The notes beneath the pieces were generated by a model. The model worked only from the letters and a program-made list of their open reading frames with translations, was not told the origin of the DNA and made no database searches. A stretch of DNA of 61,970 nt from Tannerella sp. Lineage in GTDB: Bacteria > Bacteroidota > Bacteroidia > Bacteroidales > Tannerellaceae. Location of the stretch: the NCBI GenBank assembly GCA_031285685.1, contig JAITVS010000042.1, positions 1 to 61,970 on the forward strand. The letters run 5' to 3'. Position 1 is the first letter of the stretch; every line of letters begins with the position of its first letter. Positions 1 to 9,091 of the stretch are shown one piece after another. A program made the translations under genes and the position numbers.

Positions 1-406
1 CATCCAGTCTTTCTCTTGACCAGATCGTGCCTTTGAAACCGTAATAGGCAAATTGTTTGTATCCTTTATTCATAAAAAAACGGGCAGCCATAACGCCTGT
101 TCCGTGATAATTGCCGGTAAGATTGGATACATGCTGATTCCTGTCCCGGTAGTTCTGAACAATGATCGGTATATGAAGGTCATTCAGTAACTCAACATTT
201 ACATCTTTAAGCAATGCAATAATTGCATCTGCTTTCCATTTTTTCGCCCAGTCCAGCACGCCTATTTCTCCGTAAACCATCCGGTAATACAAAGGCATGC
301 GCTGAAAAGCCCAGCACCCCTGTTCTTTCGAATATTTTACTACTCCTTTTAATATGTTTCTACTATATTCGCTGGAGAAATCTGTTAACAGCAGAATTTT
401 AATCAT
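1..406 (-). CDS. XylR-type transcriptional regulator, N-terminal part (cut by window edge)
   Basis: Reading leftward from an ATG at 404-406 gives a protein beginning MIKILLLTDFSSEYSRNILK and continuing in frame to the window edge (about 135 residues). It resembles the periplasmic-binding-protein-like sensor half of XylR/LacI-type sugar regulators that normally end in an AraC-type helix-turn-helix; that C-terminal part lies outside the window. The segment reading IGVLDWAKKWKADAIIALL fits the ligand-binding Rossmann fold. It is divergent from the secreted Gfo/Idh/MocA gene starting at 673, so it may sense a sugar and control that gene. A TATATTTG box lies upstream on the minus strand (436-443). 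The family is fairly sure; the ligand is unknown. Confidence 0.75.
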   Translation of the reverse strand, partial: MIKILLLTDFSSEYSRNILKGVVKYSKEQGCWAFQRMPLYYRMVYGEIGVLDWAKKWKADAIIALLKDVNVELLNDLHIPIIVQNYRDRNQHVSNLTGNYHGTGVMAARFFMNKGYKQFAYYGFKGTIWSRERLD

Positions 407-632
407 AGGTATTATTTTAGGCGAAATTATTGGGACAAATATAGGTGAAAATATCAATAGATCGTTTGCTTTGATAGATAGATGTTGTTTGGGAAATGGG
501 TTTATCCTATACAAACAAAAAATGAACGAAGTTTGTTTTATTTGTTGCGAGCGTGGGGGATATTTTTTTGGATTGACGCTTTTTGAAGTTTTTTTTTCGC
601 AATTTATTTATATAAAGAAGTGTCGGTCGACT

Positions 633-640
633 TATATTTG
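633..640 (+). promoter_or_regulatory. Candidate -7 element of the Gfo/Idh/MocA gene
   Basis: TATATTTG matches the Bacteroidetes -7 consensus TAnnTTTG and lies 33 bases before the ATG at 673. No good TTG -33 element is found about 20 bases upstream, so the assignment is weak. Confidence 0.4.
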
Positions 641-672
641 CAACAAAAAATCTGTGCTCAAAATTATCTCTT

Positions 673-2043
673 ATGAAATCAAAACAGTTATTTACCAGAC
701 GTGATTTTTTATCCGGGGCGACGGCTCTCGGTTTAAGTGGGACTCTTGGTCCCGGTTTGTTGTTGAGTTCCTGTTCAGGTGAGGAAAAACAAGCGCAAAC
801 GCCGTTACATCCGTTAGATGAGTTATATATACCGGAACTTTCAGATAAAGCCGTTGACGGTAAGCCGATAAAGGCGGCTTTGGTCGGATGTGGCTCAAGA
901 GGAATAGGTGCTGCTTTTAATTTTTTGGATGCCGGAGACGGTTTGTCTGTAGTGGCGCTCGCTGATTTATTCCCGGACAAATTGGATGTTGGCCGGCAAC
1001 GGCTGAAAGAAGGTAAGAATGTCGTGATTCCGGATGAGATGTGCTTTACAGGCTTCGACGCGTATAAGAAAGTCTGTGAATTACCGGTTGATCTGATTTT
1101 GATAGCCTCTCCCAACTGTTTTCATCCGGAACAGATGAAATATGCAGTAGAGCAGGGGCGGCACGTGTTTGTAGAAAAACCGGCAGGGATTGATCCTGTG
1201 GGTTATCGTACATTCTTAATGGGAGCCAGGCAGGCCGTCAGCCGGAGATTAAATGTTTTGCCCGGCACACAATATCGCTTCGACCGTCCGTTTGTGGCAT
1301 CTTATCAGAAAGTGCAGGAGGGGCTTATCGGCCGGATTATCTCCGGATATGTTTATTATCATACGGGACGCGACCAATACATGGTCCGTCGTCCGGAATG
1401 GTCGGATATGGAATATATGATCCGCGGTCATTTTAACTGGAACTGGGTGAATGGCGATCAGATCAGTAATATGTTGATTCATTGGATTGATGTATTCAAC
1501 TGGTTTTCTCATCTGAAACCTCAAAAAGTCATTGCATACGGTTCCCGGATACGTAAAAACATCGGCAATGTATATGATAATTTCAGTATGCATTTTGATT
1601 ATGAAGAAGGTGTAACGTTAGGCGGTATGGTACGCCGGATCGACCAGTGTGATAACGGGGCGGGCGCTGTGATCCACGGCGAAAAAGGCACCTGGTATAG
1701 CAGTGATTTTTCGATCCGGAATCATCAGGGCGATATTATCTGGCAATATGACAAAGAAGAAGCCAAAGCCAAATATAAGGTTCATGATATGTATACATTG
1801 GAACATATTGTCCTGGTTAATCATATCCGGCAGGGACAGGTACTGGATGTTGCTGAAAATGCAGCCATTTCCTCCTTGACGGCGGTGATGGCGCGCGAAT
1901 CGGCTTATACGGGAAAAGTTTATACATGGGAACAGATTTCTTCTTCCACATTGAATAAGTTGCCTGTAAATATGGCTTTGGTAAATGTGGACATGAAAGA
2001 CTTTGATGTGCCTCTTGCCGGTGCTCCTTATGCAATTGATTGA
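673..2043 (+). CDS. Secreted Gfo/Idh/MocA family oxidoreductase-like protein
   Basis: This 456-residue protein has a twin-arginine type leader (TRRDFLSG at residues 8-15) followed by a hydrophobic stretch and a lipobox-like LLSSC, so it is probably exported by Tat and possibly lipidated. An NAD(P)-binding Rossmann motif (VGCGSRGIGA) starts near residue 71, and the EKPAG motif typical of Gfo/Idh/MocA enzymes is near residue 168. Family members oxidise or reduce sugars, and some are NAD-dependent glycosidases; the substrate cannot be read from the sequence. It is divergent from the XylR-type regulator. A TATATTTG -7 box at 633-640 without a clear -33 element precedes it, and a strong hairpin terminator follows at 2194-2236. 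Confidence 0.85.
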   Translation: MKSKQLFTRRDFLSGATALGLSGTLGPGLLLSSCSGEEKQAQTPLHPLDELYIPELSDKAVDGKPIKAALVGCGSRGIGAAFNFLDAGDGLSVVALADLFPDKLDVGRQRLKEGKNVVIPDEMCFTGFDAYKKVCELPVDLILIASPNCFHPEQMKYAVEQGRHVFVEKPAGIDPVGYRTFLMGARQAVSRRLNVLPGTQYRFDRPFVASYQKVQEGLIGRIISGYVYYHTGRDQYMVRRPEWSDMEYMIRGHFNWNWVNGDQISNMLIHWIDVFNWFSHLKPQKVIAYGSRIRKNIGNVYDNFSMHFDYEEGVTLGGMVRRIDQCDNGAGAVIHGEKGTWYSSDFSIRNHQGDIIWQYDKEEAKAKYKVHDMYTLEHIVLVNHIRQGQVLDVAENAAISSLTAVMARESAYTGKVYTWEQISSSTLNKLPVNMALVNVDMKDFDVPLAGAPYAID

Positions 2044-2190
2044 ATAATATACCTGCTATTTCTGCAGAACTTTTACCTTCATTATACACTTCATGCATGT
2101 ATCGTTTTGGAGGTATATCTGAAAGATTACGGTAAAGGTCTGAAACCAGGAGGGTCTTGTTACGAACAGATTTAATAAGATTTTGTCCAA
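2044..2190 (-). pseudogene. Possible coding remnant of an unidentified gene
   Basis: On the minus strand this stretch stays open and reads like protein, including LIKSVRNKTLLVSDLYRNLS followed by DIPPKRYMHEVYNEGKSSAE. The frame then runs into the end of the neighbouring gene on the other strand and has no convincing start upstream. I do not recognise the family. It may be the leftover end of a gene lost by deletion, or simply a chance open frame. Confidence 0.3.
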
Positions 2191-2193
2191 TGT

Positions 2194-2236
2194 AAATAAA
2201 TCCGGTTAATTCATTGCGAATTAACCGGATTTATTT
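2194..2236 (+). terminator. Perfect 19-bp hairpin terminator
   Basis: Arms 2194-2212 and 2218-2236 are perfect inverted repeats around the loop ATTGC, with a CCGG core and an A-rich/T-rich base. It lies 150 bases after the Gfo/Idh/MocA stop and, being symmetrical, would work in both directions. Confidence 0.85.
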
Positions 2237-2604
2237 GTCATTAATAATTAGTTGTTTAGCCTGTCTGTTGAGGTTATTCCGTATCAGTATAATTTTTGGC
2301 ACATATTTTGTAATGAATAGGATGTGATTGTAATTAGTTTAATATTGTAATAGATATAATAAATATTGTAGGAAAGGAGTAATGAAATTCATTTTGTGTA
2401 TTAAAATTGTTTTGATTGTTTAGTGTTTTTTCAAAAAGGGTTGTTTAAATTTTCGAATTAATAACAAAAACGAAGGATTTTTCCATTTTAAATTGTGGCT
2501 TCATTAAAATGAAGGTGATCAGATCATGGAATATGGTTGCCGGGTCTTGAATCCGCATTTATACAGATCAAAATTATTAATTACTTATTGAAAGGAAACG
2601 TATT
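2237..2604. other. AT-rich intergenic region before the pirin gene
   Basis: There is no substantial gene here. A 13-codon open frame (2382-2423, MKFILCIKIVLIV) follows an unusually good ribosome binding site (AAAGGAG) and could be a leader peptide, but nothing else supports it. No perfect TAnnTTTG box with a spaced TTG was found. Confidence 0.4.
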
Positions 2605-3318
2605 ATGAAAAATGTATTGTATAGGGCATCAACAAGAGGTCATTTTGATCATGGTTGGTTAGATACATATCATACATTTAGTTTTGCCAGTTATTTTGAC
2701 CGCTCAAGAATGCATTTCGGTGAGCTGAGGGTTATAAATGATGATGTTGTACAACCCGGTGAAGGTTTTGGTACGCATCCCCATGAAAATATGGAAATTA
2801 TATCCATTCCGCTTTATGGTGCATTGGAACATAAAGACAGCATGGGACATACACAGGTATTACGTTCCGGTGAGATACAGGTAATGAGTGCAGGAACTGG
2901 TATTACTCACAGTGAATATAATCATAGTGACAGAGATCCGGTAAACTTTTTCCAGATATGGGTATTTCCGAATAAGGAAAACCTGACCCCACGTTATGAC
3001 CAGCGGGATTTTGATTTCAGTAAAAAGAATGAACTGGTTCAGATTGTATCTCCGAATAAAGAAGACGATAATTTATGGATACATCAGAACGCATGGTTCA
3101 GTATGGGAAACTTCGAGAAAGATTACTCATTCGGATATACGGTCAAAGAAAAAAATCATGGAGTCTGGGTAATGGTGATAGAAGGTGAATTTACAGTTGA
3201 GGGACAGAAGTTATATCAACGTGATGGATTCGGGCTTTGGGATATTGATAAGATAAACATAACAGCAGATACTGATAACGCGCGTATTCTCTTGATAGAT
3301 GTACCTATGGTGCCGTGA
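2605..3318 (+). CDS. Pirin family protein (YhaK-like bicupin)
   Basis: The 237-residue length matches the short pirin family. The N-terminal cupin carries the pirin metal-site pattern: THPHENMEIISIPLYG near residues 56-71, then HKDSMGHTQVLRSGEIQVMS, then AGTGITHSEYNH, supplying the clustered His and Glu ligands. Bacterial pirins are cytoplasmic non-heme iron proteins, some with quercetinase activity; the substrate here is not predictable. No signal peptide is present. The gene stands alone after a long intergenic stretch and is followed by a hairpin terminator. The start has GAAAGGAAACG upstream, an acceptable ribosome binding site. Confidence 0.9.
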   Translation: MKNVLYRASTRGHFDHGWLDTYHTFSFASYFDRSRMHFGELRVINDDVVQPGEGFGTHPHENMEIISIPLYGALEHKDSMGHTQVLRSGEIQVMSAGTGITHSEYNHSDRDPVNFFQIWVFPNKENLTPRYDQRDFDFSKKNELVQIVSPNKEDDNLWIHQNAWFSMGNFEKDYSFGYTVKEKNHGVWVMVIEGEFTVEGQKLYQRDGFGLWDIDKINITADTDNARILLIDVPMVP

Positions 3319-3357
3319 TTGTTATTAGTTATATACACACTTTTATTTTAACTATGT

Positions 3358-3398
3358 GCAGGGTTGTATTTCTATAGGGGATACAACCTTGCTGTTTT
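3358..3398 (+). terminator. Terminator after the pirin gene
   Basis: Arms 3358-3369 and 3381-3392 (GCAGGGTTGTAT against ATACAACCTTGC, one G-T wobble) are followed by TGTTTTTA. It lies between the convergent pirin and DUF3109 genes. Confidence 0.75.
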
Positions 3399-3410
3399 TA
3401 TATAATGACC

Positions 3411-3980
3411 TTATTTCTTGTATTCTTTAGCACAGGTATCCAGTGCATTATACCACTCTTCGCCGAATTTGCGGATGAGTGGTTCGCGAAGAAACTGGTA
3501 TACGGGCAGACCTTTCTGTTCACCCAGTATTTCTGCCGCACGGCAGATTTTCCACCTGTGATAGTTGACTGCCTGATAATTTCTGTAGCGTACGACACGT
3601 ACGGGATAGAGATGGCATGATATCGGTTTCATGAATTTGATACGGCCTTCATTGTATGCTTTCTCTATGGCGCATTTGCAGATGCCGTTTGCATCATGAT
3701 ACGTAAAAACGCAATTTTTTCCGTTTACAATAGATGTCACAATGTCATTTTCTGCGTCAATATATCCGACACCCTGCTTATTTATGACAGCCTGTGCTTC
3801 GGGCGAAAGATCCTCCCATATGGCAGGAAGTATTTTGCGCAGGATTTCAAACTCTTCTTTTTCAAGCGGAGCTCCGGCATCTCCCTCGATACAGCACTCT
3901 CCTTTGCATTGCTTCAGGTCACAAATGAAAAACTTTTCAATAAGATCAAGGCTGATTATCGTATCCTCTAACTGGATCAT
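3411..3980 (-). CDS. DUF3109 family cysteine-rich protein
   Basis: The start is placed at the internal ATG giving MIQLEDTIISLDLIEKFFIC, the usual DUF3109 N-terminus; an upstream ATG would add 13 residues the family lacks. The resulting 189-residue protein has conserved clusters CDLKQCKGECC and CVFTYHDANGICKC, then SCHLYPVRV, which look like a metal or Fe-S binding set. No catalytic function is established for the family. It follows gpmI on the same strand 75 bases downstream and could be co-transcribed. No signal peptide or membrane segment is seen. Confidence 0.85.
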   Translation of the reverse strand: MIQLEDTIISLDLIEKFFICDLKQCKGECCIEGDAGAPLEKEEFEILRKILPAIWEDLSPEAQAVINKQGVGYIDAENDIVTSIVNGKNCVFTYHDANGICKCAIEKAYNEGRIKFMKPISCHLYPVRVVRYRNYQAVNYHRWKICRAAEILGEQKGLPVYQFLREPLIRKFGEEWYNALDTCAKEYKK

Positions 3981-4055
3981 GATATGGTTGTTATAATATG
4001 AGAATACGCGCATTAGCAAAGTTGCCGATACGCGTATTTTTGTATTTATGTATAA

Positions 4056-5579
4056 TTAATCAATCAGATTTTTGCCGGTCATTTCTTTCGGCTGTTCAAG
4101 TCCCATAATGTGTAACAGGGATGGAGCTACGTCTGCCAGGATTCCGTCTGATACTTTTGCCGATGTATTAGTTGTTACATATACGAACGGAACAGGGTTT
4201 AATGAATGAGCCGTATTCGGAGAGCCATCTTCATTCAGCGCATGATCCGCATTTCCATGGTCTGCAATGATGATGACTTCATAGTCATTGGCTTTTGCCG
4301 CCTCTACCGTATCTTTAAGACAGGCATCAACCGCGACCACCGCTTTCTCAATTGCTTGATAGATGCCGGTATGTCCTACCATATCCCCATTTGCATAGTT
4401 GCAAACAATAAAATCGTATTTCTGTGTGTTGATGGCTTCGACCAGTTTATCTTTTACTTCATAGGCGCTCATTTCCGGCTTAAGATCGTAAGTTGCCACT
4501 TTCGGGGACGGGACAAGTATACGGTCTTCTCCTTCGAATGGCGCTTCGCGGCCTCCGTTGAAGAAGAATGTAACATGTGCATATTTTTCGGTTTCCGCAA
4601 TGTGAAGTTGTTCCAACGATTTGGATGCCAGATATTCTCCCAGTGTGTTGTCTACGTTATCTTTGTCAAACAATATATGCAGGCCTTCGAATTTCGCGTC
4701 ATAAGGGGTCATTGTGAAATATTGCAGGTCCGGAATTGTTTTCATTCCGGCTTCCGGCATATCCTGCTGTGTCAGCACAATTGTAAGCTCTTTGGCGCGA
4801 TCATTACGGAAGTTGAAAAATATAACAACATCGCCTTCCTCGATAACAGATACCGGTTTGCCGTTTTCCATGTGTACGATCGGCTTAACAAACTCATCCG
4901 TTACATCATCGGCATATGATTCTTCCATCGCTTTAACCATATCTTCCGATTGTCTGCCGATACCATTTACCAGTAAATCGTACGCTTCTTTTACACGTTC
5001 CCAGCGTTTGTCACGATCCATCGCATAATAGCGTCCGATAATAGAAGCGATTTTACCCCCTGTCGTTTTCAGATGATTTTCAAGTTGTTCGATAAAGCCT
5101 TTTCCACTTTTAGGGTCCGTGTCGCGTCCATCCATGAAACAATGTACATAGGATTTTGTGATGCCGTAAGTTCTGGATATTTCTGTCAGTTTGAACAGAT
5201 GATCCATAGAGCTATGTACGCCACCATCGGAAACCAGTCCTAAAAAGTGTATTTGTTTATCATTGTTTTTAGCATATTCATAGGCACGTTTGATTTCCGG
5301 ATTTTCCAGAATAGAATTATCACGGCATGCTTTATTGATTTTTACAAGGTCCTGATAAACGACACGTCCGGCACCGATGTTGAGATGCCCTACTTCGGAA
5401 TTGCCCATTTGTCCGTCAGGTAAACCTACATTTTCCCCTGAGGCCTGAAGCTGTGAGTTAGGATAGGTCTTTATCAGATAGTCCCAGTATGGAGTAGGAG
5501 TATTATGAATTACATCATTTATTTTTTTATTACCGATTCCCCAGCCATCACAAATGATTAAAAGCGCTTTCTTCTTCAT
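4056..5579 (-). CDS. gpmI: 2,3-bisphosphoglycerate-independent phosphoglycerate mutase
   Basis: This cytoplasmic glycolytic enzyme interconverts 3- and 2-phosphoglycerate using two metal ions (usually Mn) and a phosphoserine intermediate. The 507 residues match the usual length of about 510. The N-terminal metal motif CDGWGIG (Asp11) and the phosphorylated serine in GNSEVGH (Ser61) are present, as are [20 protein letters not shown] and the C-terminal metal motif [10 protein letters not shown] with the HSLNPVPF segment. A good promoter precedes it (5617-5647), nearly identical to that of purL. Confidence 0.97.
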   Translation of the reverse strand: MKKKALLIICDGWGIGNKKINDVIHNTPTPYWDYLIKTYPNSQLQASGENVGLPDGQMGNSEVGHLNIGAGRVVYQDLVKINKACRDNSILENPEIKRAYEYAKNNDKQIHFLGLVSDGGVHSSMDHLFKLTEISRTYGITKSYVHCFMDGRDTDPKSGKGFIEQLENHLKTTGGKIASIIGRYYAMDRDKRWERVKEAYDLLVNGIGRQSEDMVKAMEESYADDVTDEFVKPIVHMENGKPVSVIEEGDVVIFFNFRNDRAKELTIVLTQQDMPEAGMKTIPDLQYFTMTPYDAKFEGLHILFDKDNVDNTLGEYLASKSLEQLHIAETEKYAHVTFFFNGGREAPFEGEDRILVPSPKVATYDLKPEMSAYEVKDKLVEAINTQKYDFIVCNYANGDMVGHTGIYQAIEKAVVAVDACLKDTVEAAKANDYEVIIIADHGNADHALNEDGSPNTAHSLNPVPFVYVTTNTSAKVSDGILADVAPSLLHIMGLEQPKEMTGKNLID

Positions 5580-5616
5580 AATTTTTTATATGATTTGTAT
5601 TTACACAATTAGCGTG

Positions 5617-5650
5617 CAAAGGTAGTGTAAGCCGGGGGAAATACAAAATA
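5617..5650 (-). promoter_or_regulatory. gpmI promoter, near copy of the purL promoter
   Basis: On the minus strand TTTTG (5648-5644), 19 bases, then TACCTTTG (5624-5617) fits the Bacteroidetes promoter. The whole 34-base block differs from the block at 16173-16206 upstream of purL at only four positions. Confidence 0.85.
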
Positions 5651-5782
5651 AGCCCGCTTATTTTTGTTGGTTGAGCCTCTTCCTGCCGTAATTCTATCAG
5701 AAGCAGGGCTTGTCTTCGTTTAAACTCAACTAATCAATTCTCGAAGAGTTAATATTAATTGTGAGACCTCACATTGTGATTG

Positions 5783-7399
5783 TTAAAGATTATTGCCGGA
5801 AACTTTTTCAAAATACGGCAGACGGTCTAAAGGTACATTCACTTCGATTGTTTTCGGACCTTTATGGCGCTTTCCAAGATCATCTTTCCAGGTGCCTTTC
5901 GGCAAACGAACCTGACGTTTGCTTCCCGGATAAACCATGGGAGCAACCATATATTTTTCGCCGAGCATAAATTGGTCTTTACAATTGATAAAACCCTGAT
6001 GGGGAAATGCATATTCCATGTGGCGAACGATGGGTTCTCCGGTTTTGGCTGAGTGTTCGGCAAGTCCTAGGATATATCCTCCCATGGATACGTGTAATTT
6101 GGCATATTTACGACAAATAGCCAGATTCTCTTCATTCAGAATGCGCCATGGTGCAACCGAAAACTGCATCATCGGCATCAATGCATGTACCTGGCATGAA
6201 CGAACAATCAGTTCCTGATCCAGTTTTGTCTGATCAACGCCGTAAAATGAAGCATATTGTCCGCCGCCGATCATATCGGGGCATGTGTATGCATAACCGA
6301 GTAATCCGGCCGACAATATGTCCGGAATTAATAAGCGTAGTGCTTCCCACGAGCAATTTTTGTCGCCCAGACGTTGTACCAATGCTTCTCCACCCATTTT
6401 CCAACCGGCGCGGTACTCATTGAAAGGAAAACTCAGACCCAGCTTTGCCCAGTATTCACACATTTCAGTGGAGGTTGCATTTTTGTCGTAAAACTCAAAA
6501 TCAGGATTTGTGTAATGAGAGATATCTCCGGCATCGAATTTAAATCCGTCCACACCATATTCTGATTGTACTTTACGCAACTCTTTTTTCAGATGTTCCA
6601 CCGCTCCCGGATTACTCATGTCATAACTGGCGCTGTAACCATTCCACCAGGGAATGATTGCCGGACGGTTCGTTTGTTTACTTTTTATAAGAAAACCTTT
6701 GCTTTGTAATTCTCTGAATTCCGGACTATCGGGGCTTACAAACGGACAGACCCAAAGCATAATTTTGAATCCTTGTGCATGTAATTTATCAATCATTCTT
6801 CTCGGATTAGGGAAACGGTCCGGTTTAAATTTGAAATTGCCGTAATATTTCTGCCAGTTATCGTCAACCATGAAAACACCTACGGGAAAATCATGTTTGA
6901 GGATATTGTCCGCATATTTCAGAATATCTTCCTGATTTTGATTATACATCAGTTCTATCCATGTATTATATTGTGGCATGGAGAAAAACCGCGGATCAGG
7001 CAAAATCCCTGATGGTGGGAAATGTTTTTTCATAGCTGTCATGTAGGCTTCTTTTAACGTTTTGCCTGCTTTTACAGGTTCTGAGATTTCGTATTCGGAA
7101 TACAGGGTAATTATATTACTGTCTACCTTGAAAGAGAATGCCTGGTCACTCCATATATAACGTCCGGAAGAAGACAGCATAAACGGGACATTCTGGTTAT
7201 TCATATTTTCACGACTGAGGTCAAATAATTTCAGATTACCTTCGAATGGCATACGTGATCCGAGTCCGACCATTCCTCCCCACCATTTTTCATTTGGAAG
7301 ATTGGTGATTACCGTTTCATACTGTTTCTGTCCGTAACAGGGGAGTATTAGCACAAGAAGAAGGCCTGTAATACAGGAGAGTAGTATAGTGTGTTTCAT
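5783..7399 (-). CDS. Secreted glycoside hydrolase family 31
   Basis: The protein has 538 residues with an N-terminal signal peptide (about residues 1-23, ending CYGQ). A TIM-barrel with GH31 features follows: MVDDNWQKYYGNFKF near 177, the nucleophile in DGFKFDAGD (Asp289) and the acid/base in QRLGDKNCSW (Asp346). GH31 enzymes cleave alpha-linked glucosides, xylosides or galactosides by a retaining mechanism; the KFDAGD form does not decide the substrate. The N-terminal beta-sandwich is short compared with large alpha-glucosidases. The next gene upstream on the same strand is the GH109-like protein, 130 bases away, and both probably act in the periplasm on host or dietary glycans. Confidence 0.92.
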   Translation of the reverse strand: MKHTILLSCITGLLLVLILPCYGQKQYETVITNLPNEKWWGGMVGLGSRMPFEGNLKLFDLSRENMNNQNVPFMLSSSGRYIWSDQAFSFKVDSNIITLYSEYEISEPVKAGKTLKEAYMTAMKKHFPPSGILPDPRFFSMPQYNTWIELMYNQNQEDILKYADNILKHDFPVGVFMVDDNWQKYYGNFKFKPDRFPNPRRMIDKLHAQGFKIMLWVCPFVSPDSPEFRELQSKGFLIKSKQTNRPAIIPWWNGYSASYDMSNPGAVEHLKKELRKVQSEYGVDGFKFDAGDISHYTNPDFEFYDKNATSTEMCEYWAKLGLSFPFNEYRAGWKMGGEALVQRLGDKNCSWEALRLLIPDILSAGLLGYAYTCPDMIGGGQYASFYGVDQTKLDQELIVRSCQVHALMPMMQFSVAPWRILNEENLAICRKYAKLHVSMGGYILGLAEHSAKTGEPIVRHMEYAFPHQGFINCKDQFMLGEKYMVAPMVYPGSKRQVRLPKGTWKDDLGKRHKGPKTIEVNVPLDRLPYFEKVSGNNL

Positions 7400-7529
7400 T
7401 TTATGTATATATTTAGTTTAGTTTTTCTGAAATCAAGCCCTAAAAGTATTGATTTTTTATATGAATATCAATATAATACCTGTGAAAAGTAAAACGGTGG
7501 CTATCATTGATAGTCACCGTTCTCCGGAT

Positions 7530-8915
7530 TTATTTTGCAAATTCAACCTTCTCTAACTTATTCCACGCTCCACGAGTGAAATCGGGTATTTCTACCGGGG
7601 CAGAGCCATTATCCAGTGATATTTCAGTCAATGGAATCAGGCAGCACCATTCTGCAAGGTCATAGACATCCATATCCAGAGGCAAACCTTTCTGTAGACA
7701 ATAAATCAAACGATAATCCATGATATAGTCCATTCCACCATGTCCACCTACTGTTTTTGCTTTTTCTTCAATATCTTTTGCGATCGGATGTTTGTATTTT
7801 TCCATCAGAGCTTTACGTGTTTCATCCGATACGAAACGGTGAGCGTTCAAATCTTCATGATTAGGTATACCTTCCGAATCCACAGCATCGGCTCCCAGAG
7901 CAAAACCTTGTACCGGATATTTGTTTGCAAATCCTTTGGTTCCGGACAATTGAAACATACGGCTGTAAGGACGCGGCGAGGTCACATCGTGTTGAATCAT
8001 GATTGTCTTTTCTTTTTCCGTACGGATCATTGTCATCGTGTGATCGCCATTACGGAAATCAGTCACGTCTTCACCTGTTGTTTCTTTGATGTAAGCAGGG
8101 TTACCTGTCGCTTTTGTATCCATGGAAACCAAATAGTTCAGCTTGTCTCCCCGGTGGATGTTCATCGCCAGGCAAACCGGGCCGAGACCATGAGTCGGAT
8201 AAACATCACCCCGGTGTTCACGGTTAAAATCCATACGCCAATTGTTCCAATAAGATTTCCAGAACTGTTGCAAACCATGAATATAAGCACCTTCTCCATG
8301 CTGAATTTCTCCAAATATTCCTTGTTGAGTCATATTCAGACAAGTTAGTTCGAAAAAGTCATATACACAATTTTCCAATTGCATGCAATGCTTGCGGGTT
8401 TGTTCGGAAGTGTTGATCAGATCCCATATCTCTTTCATCGTCATCGCAGAAGGCACTTCGATGGCTACATGTTTACCATCTTTCATCGCCTGAACACCTA
8501 TACGCGCATGATTTTTCCAGTCTGTAGCGATGTAAATCAGGTCCACATCGGGCAATGCCGTCACCTGGCGCCAGGTCTCCGGATCTCCGTAGAATTCTTT
8601 CGCTTTAGGTTTTCCGAAACGTTCTGTCAGGTTTTTGTTTGCAGCCTCCACGCGTTCCTGACGAAGATCGCAGAGCGCTACAATTTCAACACCGTCAATC
8701 TGTGCCATGCGGTTCACTGCACCCGGACCACGCATCCCCAAACCGATAAAAGCGACACGTACGGTGGGAATCGGATCAGCGGTCAATTTTAGAACATCTT
8801 TCTGACCTGCGGGACGGGGCGGGGCGGGGGTCTTAATCAACTGACCTGCTACTTCTCCGCAAATAATGAGGAAGCAAGCCATCAATACGGGAATTAAAGA
8901 TTTTGTTTTCATCAT
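7530..8915 (-). CDS. GH109-like Gfo/Idh/MocA family protein
   Basis: This 461-residue exported protein has an N-terminal signal peptide (to about residue 24) and an NAD-binding motif FIGLGMRGPG. GH109 alpha-N-acetylgalactosaminidases use a bound NAD in an unusual redox-elimination mechanism. Characteristic GH109 segments are present: GEIQHGEGAYIHGLQ, the YPTHGLGPVCLAMNIHRGD stretch, and a QHDVTSPRPYSR segment near residue 315. Activity on GalNAc (for example blood-group A or mucin glycans) is inference, since related Gfo/Idh proteins differ in substrate. It is likely expressed with the GH31 gene downstream. A promoter is seen at 9018-9049, giving a leader of about 95 bases. Confidence 0.85.
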   Translation of the reverse strand: MMKTKSLIPVLMACFLIICGEVAGQLIKTPAPPRPAGQKDVLKLTADPIPTVRVAFIGLGMRGPGAVNRMAQIDGVEIVALCDLRQERVEAANKNLTERFGKPKAKEFYGDPETWRQVTALPDVDLIYIATDWKNHARIGVQAMKDGKHVAIEVPSAMTMKEIWDLINTSEQTRKHCMQLENCVYDFFELTCLNMTQQGIFGEIQHGEGAYIHGLQQFWKSYWNNWRMDFNREHRGDVYPTHGLGPVCLAMNIHRGDKLNYLVSMDTKATGNPAYIKETTGEDVTDFRNGDHTMTMIRTEKEKTIMIQHDVTSPRPYSRMFQLSGTKGFANKYPVQGFALGADAVDSEGIPNHEDLNAHRFVSDETRKALMEKYKHPIAKDIEEKAKTVGGHGGMDYIMDYRLIYCLQKGLPLDMDVYDLAEWCCLIPLTEISLDNGSAPVEIPDFTRGAWNKLEKVEFAK

Positions 8916-9017
8916 AAATTTGAATTAGATAGTATAGTAAAAAAGTAATTTATCATATATACTTATGCTCCTTTTTGTCTACCGGACTTGTAGTGCATTT
9001 TATTTAATATAGAGATA

Positions 9018-9049
9018 CAAATATAATCAATCTTGGGTAAAAACAAAAA
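9018..9049 (-). promoter_or_regulatory. Promoter of the GH109-like gene
   Basis: On the minus strand TTTTTG (9049-9044), 18 bases, then TATATTTG (9025-9018). It lies about 100 bases before the ATG at 8915, and its upstream side faces the divergent peptidase promoter. Confidence 0.7.
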
Positions 9050-9079
9050 CGAATAACGATAGCTGATATTTTTATTCTG

Positions 9080-9087
9080 TATCTTTG
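9080..9087 (+). promoter_or_regulatory. -7 element of the YgjP-like gene, very close to the start codon
   Basis: TATCTTTG matches TAnnTTTG and ends only four bases before the ATG at 9092. Transcription would start at or next to the start codon, so the mRNA may be leaderless. The -33 element is poor. Confidence 0.55.
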
Positions 9088-9091
9088 TGTC

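Noticed and set aside
2382..2423. 13-codon leader peptide before the pirin gene
   Set aside because: It has a good ribosome binding site but lies 180 bases from the gene, with no attenuator hairpin, so it is not called as a gene.
4206..4919. Long open frame opposite gpmI
   Set aside because: It lies entirely antisense to the conserved gpmI catalytic core and has no protein-family character.
7740..8348. 202-codon frame opposite the GH109-like gene
   Set aside because: It is a shadow of the coding strand; its Cys/Phe/His-rich composition does not look like a real protein.
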